Notes: a model not told the origin generated them from the sequence alone. Positions 25,633 through 32,334 are shown, counted from the stretch's first letter. The stretch: DNA of 64,000 bases from Marivirga tractuosa DSM 4126 (GCF_000183425.1 NC_014759.1:2325001-2389000), one strand, 5' to 3'. Made by a program: numbers and translations.

Positions 25633-25775
25633 TTAGCGGTAATTCCACATATAGGTAAGCCATCGACTTTGCGAGCTAACGGTAGAGCATAGAAATGGAA
25701 AGAATTAATAAAAATATAATGATTGTAAAATAATCGATTTTCAATACATTAATTAAATCCTAGTCAAAATTAGAG

Positions 25776-26188
25776 ATGATCAAAAATTTTTTAACCTTTT
25801 TTATATAAAACTTTACTCAACCTTAAAGCAAAAAATACCGAGTGCCTTAGGAGTTGAAGGCTCAGCCTCAGCATTTATATCATCATTACTTTTCTTCTTC
25901 AATTTTATAGTAATCTATTATGTTGTATTCTTCCTGATGTTCAATTTTAATCTTTCCTCCATAAACTGGCTCCCTTTATTAACCTATTTCATAGTTCCAG
26001 TATCATATTTCACAATCATAATTTTCGGTTTCTTTTATTTCAAAGAGCATCATCAGAAATTATACTCTCAGTATAAGAACCAAAAAATTAGCATTAGCTT
26101 TCCCCCTGTTTTATATATAATCTACTGTTTAGCTACCTTGGGGGTATTCATGCTCTCAACTTATTACTTCTTTTCATCTTTGAAATAA
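25776..26188 (+). pseudogene. Cassette 15: membrane-protein gene broken by a frameshift
   Basis: An ATG at 25776 opens MIKNFLTFF and stops at 25806, but the neighbouring frame continues directly as YIKLYSTLKQKIPSALG… through a hydrophobic segment (SSLLFFFNFIVIYYVVFF) into MFNFNLSS at 25937 and on to 26188. Joining the frames across the T-rich runs at about 25785-25802 gives one protein of about 137 aa with three TM helices, so a one-base indel in a T6 run probably broke it. The intact downstream part (25937-26188, 83 aa) could still be translated. The cassette's attC is also truncated. A sequencing error cannot be excluded. Confidence 0.6.
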
Positions 26189-26193
26189 AAAAA

Positions 26194-26377
26194 ACCGCCA
26201 ACATTCCATAAAACCTATTTTCTCAGCAACTTATAGTAAACATGCTGTGAATAAGCCAGCAATTTATTCTTTCACTTTGTAACAACTGTTCTGTTTTCAA
26301 GGGGACTCTACGGTAATCAATAGTGAGCCTTGGTAGAAACCGCATAAATTGCTTAGTTTAGCTTTTCATAGCTTACA
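26194..26377 (+). other. Truncated attC-like site of cassette 15
   Basis: ACCGCCAAC pairs with the start GTTAGCGGT at 25632 (one G:T). It has the 5' arm ATAAAACCTATTTTCTC, but the matching 3' arm (as in the site at 27624, GGTTTTATGTAGGCG) is missing: GCTTACA runs straight into TTAGCGG. Cassettes 15 and 16 can therefore no longer separate normally. Confidence 0.65.
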
Positions 26378-26462
26378 TTAGCGGTAATGTGAGTGCAAAA
26401 TGGAAGTAAATTTAAACATTTAAGAAAAATCGTTTTCAATAATTTAGACTTTGAAAATACCG

Positions 26463-26840
26463 ATGAATATGACAAATATTAATTACGTAGACATCATGAT
26501 AATACTTTGCTGTATTTCTATTTTTGTTCTAGCTATTGTGAAAACTATTAAAATATCAAAGACTGATAAACCTGATACTGTTGGACTATTTAGTATATGG
26601 TTATTTGGATTATTTGCTTTCTTGCTTGGTCTGATTGAACAGACACTCAATATGATATCAGTATTTGATGCTGTGGCAGCTTCTGGCGACATAAATCCAT
26701 CAATAATTGCTGAAGGTGCTAGCGATTCTACAAAAGGAGCGGTTACAGGAATTTGGATTCTGATAGTCTCTCTAATCCTTTGGGGTACAGTTAAAGGATT
26801 AAAAAATTGGAAAATTAGAAAGTCAAAGTCAGCACACTAG
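26463..26840 (+). CDS. Cassette 16: MotA/TolQ-like small membrane protein of unknown function
   Basis: Protein of 125 aa from the ATG at 26463. Three hydrophobic helices (residues 8-24, 38-58 and 92-112) frame a loop with ASGDINPSIIAEGASDSTKGAVTG. The Pro/Gly/Ser-rich stretch between helices 2 and 3 resembles the corresponding loop of small MotA/TolQ/ExbB-type proteins in Bacteroidota, but the similarity is weak. Function unknown. It starts 85 nt into the cassette. Confidence 0.5.
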   Translation: MNMTNINYVDIMIILCCISIFVLAIVKTIKISKTDKPDTVGLFSIWLFGLFAFLLGLIEQTLNMISVFDAVAASGDINPSIIAEGASDSTKGAVTGIWILIVSLILWGTVKGLKNWKIRKSKSAH

Positions 26841-26880
26841 AGAAACTCACAGTTAAGACCAAGATTTATATAATAGAAAA

Positions 26881-27091
26881 TACCGCTAACATTACCTAAA
26901 AATGCATTTGCTCACTGCTTCTAGCAAATTGAGCTGGTAATTCTCCACAAAGCCAAACATTTATTTTCATTTATAGAGAAGAGAGATAAACTGCTCCGCT
27001 CTTTTTACTGCTCCGCAATTGTAGTTATGGTTTGGCTTTGCTACTTTAGTGCTTCGTCAGCGAAGTGTAGCAAACGCATTTTAGCTAGGCG
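26881..27091 (+). other. attC-like site of cassette 16 (family IV, 211 bp)
   Basis: TACCGCTAAC is the complement of the cassette start TTAGCGGTA at 26378. The arms CTAAAAATGCATTTGC and GCAAACGCATTTTAG pair with an extra A in the 5' arm. It ends TAGGCG before TTACCTG. A decayed relative lies near 31815. Confidence 0.8.
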
Positions 27092-27117
27092 TTACCTGTA
27101 ATGAACGTTAAATTCAA

Positions 27118-27642
27118 ATGATAATCAATAGAAAGAAGGGTAAAAGTATAGCCATGTTTATTTTTTTGGTTCCTGTTTTACTGATGTTCTTTTTCGGGGG
27201 CATTTATGCAGTTTTTGAAGGAGAAATAGCTATAGGCATTATTTTCATTGTAATAACAGTAGTTGGTCTTTCAGGTGTTCCAAAATCTATGATGAAAATC
27301 ATTTCAGCTAATCCAGAATTTGAAATAACGGATAATGATTTATTTATTTATGACAATCCTCAATACGAATGCATTTCTATCCAAGACATGGTAGAATGCA
27401 ACATTTATAGTGGTTTATACAACGATTATCTATTAGGAATTTCTTTAAAAAAAGATTCGCAGATAAGGAGTAATTTAAAAGAATGGAAGAAAACGTTTTT
27501 AAATATTCCAGAGGAAAAATCTAAAATAGTATTCATTAATTTAGAGCATTCAGATATCAAACCTACCGAATTGGCTAATATTCTAAATAAGAAAATCTCA
27601 AAAATTAACTCTCATTCTAAAAATACAGGTAACAACACATAA
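27118..27642 (+). CDS. Cassette 17: two-TM protein with PH-like domain (STM3941-like layout)
   Basis: Protein of 174 aa. Two membrane helices (residues 10-31 and 38-54) are followed by a soluble domain with FEITDNDLFIYDNPQYECISIQD and VFINLEHSDIKPTELANILN, the layout of STM3941-type PH-like proteins. The last six codons and stop run through the attC opening box TACAGGTAAC, so the C-terminus (NTGNNT) is partly dictated by the recombination site. Function unknown. Confidence 0.55.
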   Translation: MIINRKKGKSIAMFIFLVPVLLMFFFGGIYAVFEGEIAIGIIFIVITVVGLSGVPKSMMKIISANPEFEITDNDLFIYDNPQYECISIQDMVECNIYSGLYNDYLLGISLKKDSQIRSNLKEWKKTFLNIPEEKSKIVFINLEHSDIKPTELANILNKKISKINSHSKNTGNNT

Positions 27643-27832
27643 AACCAATTTGCTCACCACCTTGTAGCAAAGTCAGTAGTAAAAGCCAGCAATTTATGCT
27701 TGCACTTTGTGGCAGCATTCCTGAGCTAACAGGTACTCGTCACTAATCAATAGGGAGCCTTGGTGAAAATAGCATAAATTGCTTAGTTTAGCTTTTCATA
27801 GCTTACACTGGCAAACAGGTTTTATGTAGGCG
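27624..27832 (+). other. attC-like site of cassette 17 (family III variant)
   Basis: TACAGGTAAC is the exact 10-nt complement of the start GTTACCTGTA at 27091. The arms ACATAAAACCAATTTGC and GCAAACAGGTTTTATGT pair without a bulge. It ends AGGCG before TTGTGTG. Confidence 0.83.
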
Positions 27833-27965
27833 TTGTGTGTAATTTTCGGTACAATTAGGATTGGTTTACAAAGCCAATTCAAGAAGTTTTTACTCATACA
27901 AAGAAGTAAAAGATTACAGCTACCTGTGATTTATATTCTTTAAAAAATATTGAAAGATATATAAA

Positions 27966-28499
27966 ATGAAAAAGCTACTCAAAATAGTATTTATCATAAC
28001 GAGTATATTCATTGTATTAAAAATCTTTTTTCAAATATCATTTTCATATGACTTAATAAATGAAATCATACTCACTGCATTTGGACTATCTGGGGCAGTT
28101 TATTTGACAATATTATTTCCTGAAACTTGGGTTAAAATATTATTTGTGTGCGTCATTGCAGGAGTAGTTATAATTGGCTGGTATAGTAATTTGATCTTCG
28201 GGTATGAATCTCAAATACATAAAAAATGGAACTTTGACAATTATAATATTCAGCTGGAAAACCGAATTCAAATAGCTGGACCAGGTTGCTTTTGGTTTTT
28301 AGTAAATAAGAAAATCCTGGGTGGCGTATTGGAGAGAAGAATTGAAACTAGAAAATACCAAGCAGTACTACCTGATCCTCCCCAAATATTTGAGTTTGCA
28401 ACCAAAAATGATCCACTGAAAGTCGAATGCTGTAAAAACAATTTAATAATATTACCTGACAGTATGTCTTTGGAAGAAAAGTTAGATTACATCAAATAA
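27966..28499 (+). CDS. Cassette 18: membrane protein with C-terminal soluble domain
   Basis: Protein of 177 aa with three hydrophobic helices in the first 80 residues (IVFIITSIFIVLKIFF; ILTAFGLSGAVYLTILF; ILFVCVIAGVVIIGWY) and a soluble C-terminal part of about 95 residues containing GPGCFWFLVNKKILGG. Four Cys in the protein have no clear metal-binding spacing. The gene starts about 130 nt into the cassette, leaving room for a promoter. No family recognised. Confidence 0.52.
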   Translation: MKKLLKIVFIITSIFIVLKIFFQISFSYDLINEIILTAFGLSGAVYLTILFPETWVKILFVCVIAGVVIIGWYSNLIFGYESQIHKKWNFDNYNIQLENRIQIAGPGCFWFLVNKKILGGVLERRIETRKYQAVLPDPPQIFEFATKNDPLKVECCKNNLIILPDSMSLEEKLDYIK

Positions 28500-28515
28500 A
28501 TGAATAATTGAAACC

Positions 28516-28706
28516 ACACACAACATTCTGTATGAAATCATGGCTGGACGGTAGGTAATTGACACTTTGGCTCTTCGTAGGAAGCCCGTCAACCCGCAGG
28601 ATTGACTTACTGTGTTGAAATAATTTAGTAAGCAATCCTGCGGATTGCCTAGTTAGTAACTTGAAACTTTTGTACATTTAAATCAGCCACGCTTCATACA
28701 GTGTCG
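28516..28706 (+). other. attC-like site of cassette 18 (family I variant)
   Basis: ACACACAAC is the complement of the start GTTGTGTGT at 27832. The arms CTGTATGAAATCATGGCTG and CAGCCACGCTTCATACAG pair. Note the compensated change (ATGAA/TTCAT) relative to other family I sites. It ends GTGTCG before TTAGGC. Confidence 0.8.
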
Positions 28707-28753
28707 TTAGGCATAATAAAGCTTTATATTTCTAATTATTTAACTTTGTATCT

Positions 28754-29002
28754 ATGACATTTATGAGTCACATGAAGAAGGAATCAACCAGAAAAGCCTT
28801 CGATAAACAATCAAAGGTTAATGGTACTAGTAGATATGAAGGTTATGATCCTAGCAAAGTAAAAACGGATTTTGAAGAACTAAAAAGACTTAGAAATAAA
28901 AAGAAAAACAGAACCTGGAATCTTTTAAAGGCTATATTTTTAAGCTTAGCTTTTATTTTAGTTATATTTATGCTCCTCAACTTATTTATTGGCATACTTT
29001 AA
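28754..29002 (+). CDS. Cassette 19: small single-TM protein
   Basis: Protein of 82 aa (Met also at residues 4 and 7). A charged, Lys-rich N-terminal half (KKESTRKAFDKQSKVNG, FEELKRLRNKKKNRTW) is followed by one C-terminal membrane helix (AIFLSLAFILVIFMLLNLF). This tail-anchored layout is common among small cassette products. Function unknown. Confidence 0.5.
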   Translation: MTFMSHMKKESTRKAFDKQSKVNGTSRYEGYDPSKVKTDFEELKRLRNKKKNRTWNLLKAIFLSLAFILVIFMLLNLFIGIL

Positions 29003-29029
29003 ATACGAGTATCAGAACATATACAAACA

Positions 29030-29268
29030 ATGCCTAACAATGAACTGTGCTAAAATCCAACCTTTCGTAGTGAATTTTTCTTTTGGACAGCCCGTAATTT
29101 ATGCTTGCTTTTCATAGCTAGCAACCAAAGATAGTGCTTTGGTCAAGTGTAGGGCTTAATTATTCTAAGCTTTTGCAATTAATGAAGGTCATCAGTTTGT
29201 GGAGAAAGCATAAATTACTACTTTCAGTATTTCATAGCCTAGCATAGCAAACGGGGTTTATACAGGCG
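29030..29268 (+). other. attC-like site of cassette 19 (family III, 239 bp)
   Basis: ATGCCTAAC is the exact complement of the start GTTAGGCAT at 28706. The inner part matches the sites at 16534 and 25393 (GTAATTTATGCTT / AAGCATAAATTAC), but the outer 5' arm has diverged (GAACTGTGCTAAAATCC). It ends AGGCG before TTGTGGG. Confidence 0.72.
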
Positions 29269-29324
29269 TTGTGGGTAATAGTTTGTGCCGTTCAGATTGG
29301 CATTAATTTGTATATTTGTTTCGA

Positions 29325-29900
29325 ATGAAAAAACCATACGTCATAGCTGGATGCAATGGTGCAGGTAAAACAACTGCTTCTTATACAATTCTGCCAGAAA
29401 TACTTGATTGCAAGGAGTTTGTCAATGCAGATGAAATTGCTAAGGGCATTTCACCTTTTCAGCCAGAAAAAGTGGGGATAGAAGCAGGTAGAATGATGTT
29501 GAAAAGAATTAAAAGCCTCTTGGAAGCAGGTGAAAGTTTCGCATTCGAAACTACATTATCGACCAGAAGCTATGTTGCATTTATTGAGAAAGCTAAGCAA
29601 TTAGGTTATCAAGTAACCTGTTTGTTCTTTCTGCTGGACTCGGAAGAATTGGCTATATCCAGAGTAGCTACTAGAGTAAAAGAAGGAGGGCATCATATTC
29701 CAGAGGAAGTGATAAGAAGAAGATATAAAAGTGGATTAAAGAACTTCTTTAATCTATTTCTTCCAAGAGTGGACAATTGGCTATTTGTAAATAACTCTGG
29801 AGATAGCTATGAAATTATTGCAGAAGGGTCGATGAATGAAATTACAGTCAACAATGTTTTGCAATGGAAGGAGTTAAAAGAAAAATATTATGGGAACTAA
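29325..29900 (+). CDS. Cassette 20, gene a: Zeta-toxin-family kinase
   Basis: Zeta-like P-loop kinase of 191 aa from the ATG at 29325. The Walker A motif GCNGAGKTTAS is near residue 8, followed by FVNADEIAKGISPF and the catalytic region SFAFETTLSTRSY; RVKEGGHHIPEEVIRRRYKSGL is the Arg-rich LID. Zeta toxins phosphorylate UDP-N-acetylglucosamine and block wall synthesis when not neutralised. The next gene overlaps by 11 nt and is probably the antitoxin. A TATATTTG element at 29311-29318, a fair -7 match, suggests that this cassette has its own promoter, as toxin-antitoxin cassettes usually do. Confidence 0.85.
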   Translation: MKKPYVIAGCNGAGKTTASYTILPEILDCKEFVNADEIAKGISPFQPEKVGIEAGRMMLKRIKSLLEAGESFAFETTLSTRSYVAFIEKAKQLGYQVTCLFFLLDSEELAISRVATRVKEGGHHIPEEVIRRRYKSGLKNFFNLFLPRVDNWLFVNNSGDSYEIIAEGSMNEITVNNVLQWKELKEKYYGN

Positions 29901-30081
29901 AGAGCAATTAAAAGAAGAACGCGACAAAATTGTAAAAGGACTTGAAGAGACTTACAGAAAGCTAGTTCGCTTCAAAAGAGAAAAGAATAGTCCGATGATT
30001 GTATTGAGAGAAGGGAAAATTACTGAAGTAGACCCGAACGATATACTACCCACAACATTGTATAAGCGTAATGCGGGTTAA
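29890..30081 (+). CDS. Cassette 20, gene b: probable Zeta antitoxin with attC-encoded tail
   Basis: Protein of 63 aa beginning MGTKEQLKEERDKIVKGLEETYRKL, a charged coiled helix, then REKNSPMIVLREGKITEV. It overlaps the Zeta gene by 11 nt, matching the small downstream partners of Zeta toxins in Bacteroidota. The last residues (LPTTLYKRNAG) are translated from the attC opening box and 5' arm, so the site supplies the stop codon. Neutralisation of the toxin is inferred from context. Confidence 0.6.
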   Translation: MGTKEQLKEERDKIVKGLEETYRKLVRFKREKNSPMIVLREGKITEVDPNDILPTTLYKRNAG

Positions 30082-30172
30082 ACAGTAAAATTGAGCATTT
30101 TTGCTACTAAGAAACTTAGCGCTAGGCGAAAAATGAATCGCTCTAAAAGCCGCGCTTCGCTTATACTAATCG
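30044..30172 (+). other. attC-like site of cassette 20, right end of the regular array
   Basis: TACTACCCACAAC pairs with the start GTTGTGGGTAATA (12 of 13). The arms GTATAAGCG and CGCTTATAC pair, flanked by TAATGCGGG and CCGCGCTT. It ends AATCG, then TGACA instead of TTGACA, so the junction has lost a T or is atypical. Confidence 0.7.
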
Positions 30173-30306
30173 TGACAAAATCTGCAATTTGAAATACCCC
30201 CATTAAGTTATACTCTTACTACTCTGTATTTCGTGAACATACGAAGCTAATTGTATTCAATTCAGTTTTCAAAAAATGTACTGCTTCTCAAAATCCTTTA
30301 ATAAAA

Positions 30307-30340
30307 AGTTCTCTTTTTAAGAACTAAATTTATATCTTTG
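30307..30340 (+). promoter_or_regulatory. Operator and -7 element before higBA
   Basis: The inverted repeat AGTTCT / AGAACT (7-nt spacer, 30307-30325) lies just upstream of TATCTTTG (30333-30340), a good match to the -7 consensus TAnnTTTG, 23 nt before the HigB start. It fits autoregulation by the HigA repressor. Confidence 0.55.
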
Positions 30341-30361
30341 TTGTAATTTTGAAGCTTTTAC

Positions 30362-30658
30362 ATGGATAGAATATTTGCTAAAAGAATCTTAAGAGAATTT
30401 TGGGAAAAACATGCTGACTCTGAACAATATCTCAAAACATGGTATGATACAGCTATTAACAGTCAGTGGAAAACCCCGAATGACGTGAAAAACACTTATG
30501 CAAATGCTAGTATACTAAAAGACGAACGAGTTGTATTTAACATCAAAGGAAATTCATACCGACTTGTAGTAAAGTTCAATTTTGAAAAGCAGTGGATATT
30601 TATCCGCTTTATTCGGACGCATGCCGAATACGATAAAATTGATGCCAACAACATTTAA
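30362..30658 (+). CDS. higB: HigB-family mRNA interferase toxin
   Basis: Toxin of 98 aa of the HigB type (RelE superfamily): ILREFWEKHADSEQYLKTWYDTA, WKTPNDVKNTYANASIL and FNIKGNSYRLVVKFNF, ending IRFIRTHAEYDKIDANNI, are all hallmarks of this family. It cleaves mRNA at the ribosome when free of antitoxin. It precedes higA by 10 nt, the toxin-first order typical of hig operons. It lies beyond the last regular attC, so it may be a former cassette whose site decayed, or an independent insertion. Confidence 0.9.
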   Translation: MDRIFAKRILREFWEKHADSEQYLKTWYDTAINSQWKTPNDVKNTYANASILKDERVVFNIKGNSYRLVVKFNFEKQWIFIRFIRTHAEYDKIDANNI

Positions 30659-30668
30659 ATAAATAATT

Positions 30669-31037
30669 ATGACACTAAAGCTTATAAAAACAGATGTCGA
30701 ATATCAAGAGGCCCTCAACAGACTTGAAGAAATCTTTGATGCTAAAATTGGAACTCCAGAAAGTGATGAAGCTGATATTCTAGGACTTCTTATTGATGAA
30801 TACGAAAAAGAGCATTACCCGATAGATGCCCCAGACCCCATTGAAGCAATTAAAATTAGAATGGAGGAGATGGATTTGAAACAGAAGGATTTAGTCGGTG
30901 TAATTGGTGGCAAAAGTAGGGTGTCTGAAATTCTTAATCGAAAGAAAAAGTTGACTGTTGGTATGGTTCGCAGCTTGGCTTTAAGATTAAATCTATCAGC
31001 GCAAATTCTAATAAACGACTACAAGCTATTAAAATAA
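30669..31037 (+). CDS. higA: HigA-family antitoxin
   Basis: Antitoxin of 122 aa. The N-terminal half (EALNRLEEIFDAKIGTPESDEADIL) wraps the toxin in this family. The C-terminal half is an XRE helix-turn-helix (MEEMDLKQKDLVGVIGGKSRVSEILNRKKKLT) that binds the operon's operator. It forms an operon with higB. An inverted repeat (AGCTAA / TTAGCT) lies about 15-40 nt downstream without a T-run. Confidence 0.9.
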   Translation: MTLKLIKTDVEYQEALNRLEEIFDAKIGTPESDEADILGLLIDEYEKEHYPIDAPDPIEAIKIRMEEMDLKQKDLVGVIGGKSRVSEILNRKKKLTVGMVRSLALRLNLSAQILINDYKLLK

Positions 31038-31214
31038 TAAAGTTGGCAAGATTAGCTAAAAACAATGGCGGTTAGCTGGTAATTTAAATATTCTCAATAT
31101 TTGCTACCTTTATCTGAGATTGAATGTGAGTGCTTTTATTCCGACAAAGTTTTTTAGCCATATCTTTGACGGACATAGGCGAACGAAGAAATAAGAAATT
31201 TCGTACCTTTAAAT

Positions 31215-31442
31215 ATGGAATGGAGAAAACACATAATAGCTGATGAAACTGTACTACTTGGAAAACCTACAGTAAAAGGAACTCGTGTATCTGTTGAGCA
31301 TATCATTGGGCTACTTGCTCAAGGGTGGACAGAACAACAGATTCTTGAAAATTATCCTCGAGTGAATCAGGAATCACTACAAGCTGTTTTCTCTTACATC
31401 CAAGAATGCTTAAAGGACGGACTTTTATACACTAATTCTTAA
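31215..31442 (+). CDS. DUF433 antitoxin-like protein
   Basis: DUF433 protein of 75 aa: GKPTVKGTRVSVEHIIGLLAQGWTEQQILENYPRVNQESLQAV is the full signature of this winged-HTH antitoxin family. It precedes a DUF5615 PIN-like gene by 11 nt, the standard antitoxin-toxin pair. A TACCTTTA element about 10 nt upstream is a fair -7 match. Confidence 0.88.
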   Translation: MEWRKHIIADETVLLGKPTVKGTRVSVEHIIGLLAQGWTEQQILENYPRVNQESLQAVFSYIQECLKDGLLYTNS

Positions 31443-31453
31443 ATTCAACCACC

Positions 31454-31807
31454 TTGAAGTATCTAGCTAATGAGAATGTACCATTCTCCAGTATCACCTA
31501 TCTCAAATCAAAAGCTTACGACATTAAGGCGATTGGAGTTGACGACCCTAGTATTACGGATGAACAGGTTATGCAGATTGCTATTGATGAGAACAGGACT
31601 ATTATAACTTATGACAGCGATTATGGCGAATTAATATTCAAGCATGGATACAAACCGCAAGCAGGTGTCATTTTCATCAGGACTCAGCCAACTGAACCAT
31701 TAGAGACAGCAAAGATTTTAGAAGAGCTCCTTACTAAAAAAGCTATTTCATTTGAACACAATTTGACTGTTATCGATTCCAACACGATTAGACAGAAAAA
31801 TAATTAA
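31454..31807 (+). CDS. DUF5615 PIN-like toxin
   Basis: PIN-like nuclease of 117 aa (DUF5615, Mut7-C-like group). It starts with TTG at 31454: KYLANENVPFSSITYLKSK has the first acidic site, then DIKAIGVDDPSITDEQV, TIITYDSDYGELIF and a conserved GVIFIRT strand. Paired with DUF433, this is a VapBC-like toxin-antitoxin module. The stop lies at the edge of a decayed attC-like sequence, so the pair was probably a cassette. Confidence 0.85.
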   Translation: MKYLANENVPFSSITYLKSKAYDIKAIGVDDPSITDEQVMQIAIDENRTIITYDSDYGELIFKHGYKPQAGVIFIRTQPTEPLETAKILEELLTKKAISFEHNLTVIDSNTIRQKNN

Positions 31808-32334
31808 CGCTTACCATCATTTGCTAAAAATGCATTTGCTTATTGCATCTAGCAAAGTGAAGAGGTAATCTGCCACAAAGCCAAACCGATGATTTCATTT
31901 AGATTTAGGCTAAGTATTCGGCAAGGTTCCCTTATTTGTGAAAAAAGCAGTATAAATTTATTCAAAGCACTAAAGAATAACGAGTCCCTTAAACCGAATA
32001 TTTGGGTTAAGACAAATACGATTCAATTAATTTTCATAATACGATAGGGTTTTGAACTTGCAACGACTTTTCCGGAAGGACTCGACTATGTTTGAGAGAT
32101 GATGACTTGTGGAAATGTTATTCTCATGTTTCAAACATTCGAGAGTTTGGGTACAGAACTAAATGAAATAGCTAGAAAATTGGGAGCTTCGCTATTGGCG
32201 AATAGCCAACTAAATGAACCAAAAAAATAAGTAGAAAGCAACAATCCAAATCAAATTAAACCAGACTTATTATTAATTGAGCTCATAATTTTCACTAAAT
32301 TGACTGATAAATTACCTTTGGGGGGAGGTATATT
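31808..32334 (+). other. Eroded right border of the array, with half an attC and an inverted repeat
   Basis: No gene seen. Bases 31815-31893 resemble the 5' half of the family IV attC at 26881 (CTAAAAATGCATTTGCT, GCCACAAAGCCAAAC), but no 3' arm follows. Further on, CTCGACTATGTTTGA (32081) and TCAAACATTCGAG (32131) form an inverted repeat with a 2-nt bulge. The -7-like TACCTTTG at 32313-32320 probably serves the kinase gene. Confidence 0.55.

Larger units (their letters stand above)
7859..30172 (+). mobile_element. Integron-like gene-cassette array (about 20 cassettes)
   Basis: The whole array reads as tandem units. Each unit starts with TT after a G and ends in a long imperfect palindrome whose first box is the reverse complement of the same unit's first 8-13 nt. 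Starts (first T) read from sequence: 7859, 8700, 11710, 12981, 13675, 14593, 15282, 16088, 16776, 17059, 20786, 21525, 22639, 24687, 25633, 26378, 27092, 27833, 28707, 29269. Most cargo genes are on the + strand; exceptions are the methyltransferase in cassette 2 and the small gene in cassette 9. An IS91-type element interrupts the array after cassette 10. Cassette architecture is seen directly; mobility is inferred. Confidence 0.85.

Noticed and set aside
25937..26188. Cassette 15's 83-aa frame as a complete gene
   Set aside because: The same frame stays open about 170 bp upstream with a continuous hydrophobic protein, and an ATG at 25776 in the neighbouring frame fits its start, so a frameshifted longer gene is more likely.
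8510..30172. CRISPR array
   Set aside because: The repeats are long palindromes of different families, 0.3-3 kb apart, with genes between them; no short regular spacers or cas genes.
31060..31085. GGCGGTTAGCTGG after higA as another G/TT cassette junction
   Set aside because: No box complementary to the putative start (CCAGCTAAC) was found downstream and no palindrome arm precedes it; it forms only a small local hairpin.
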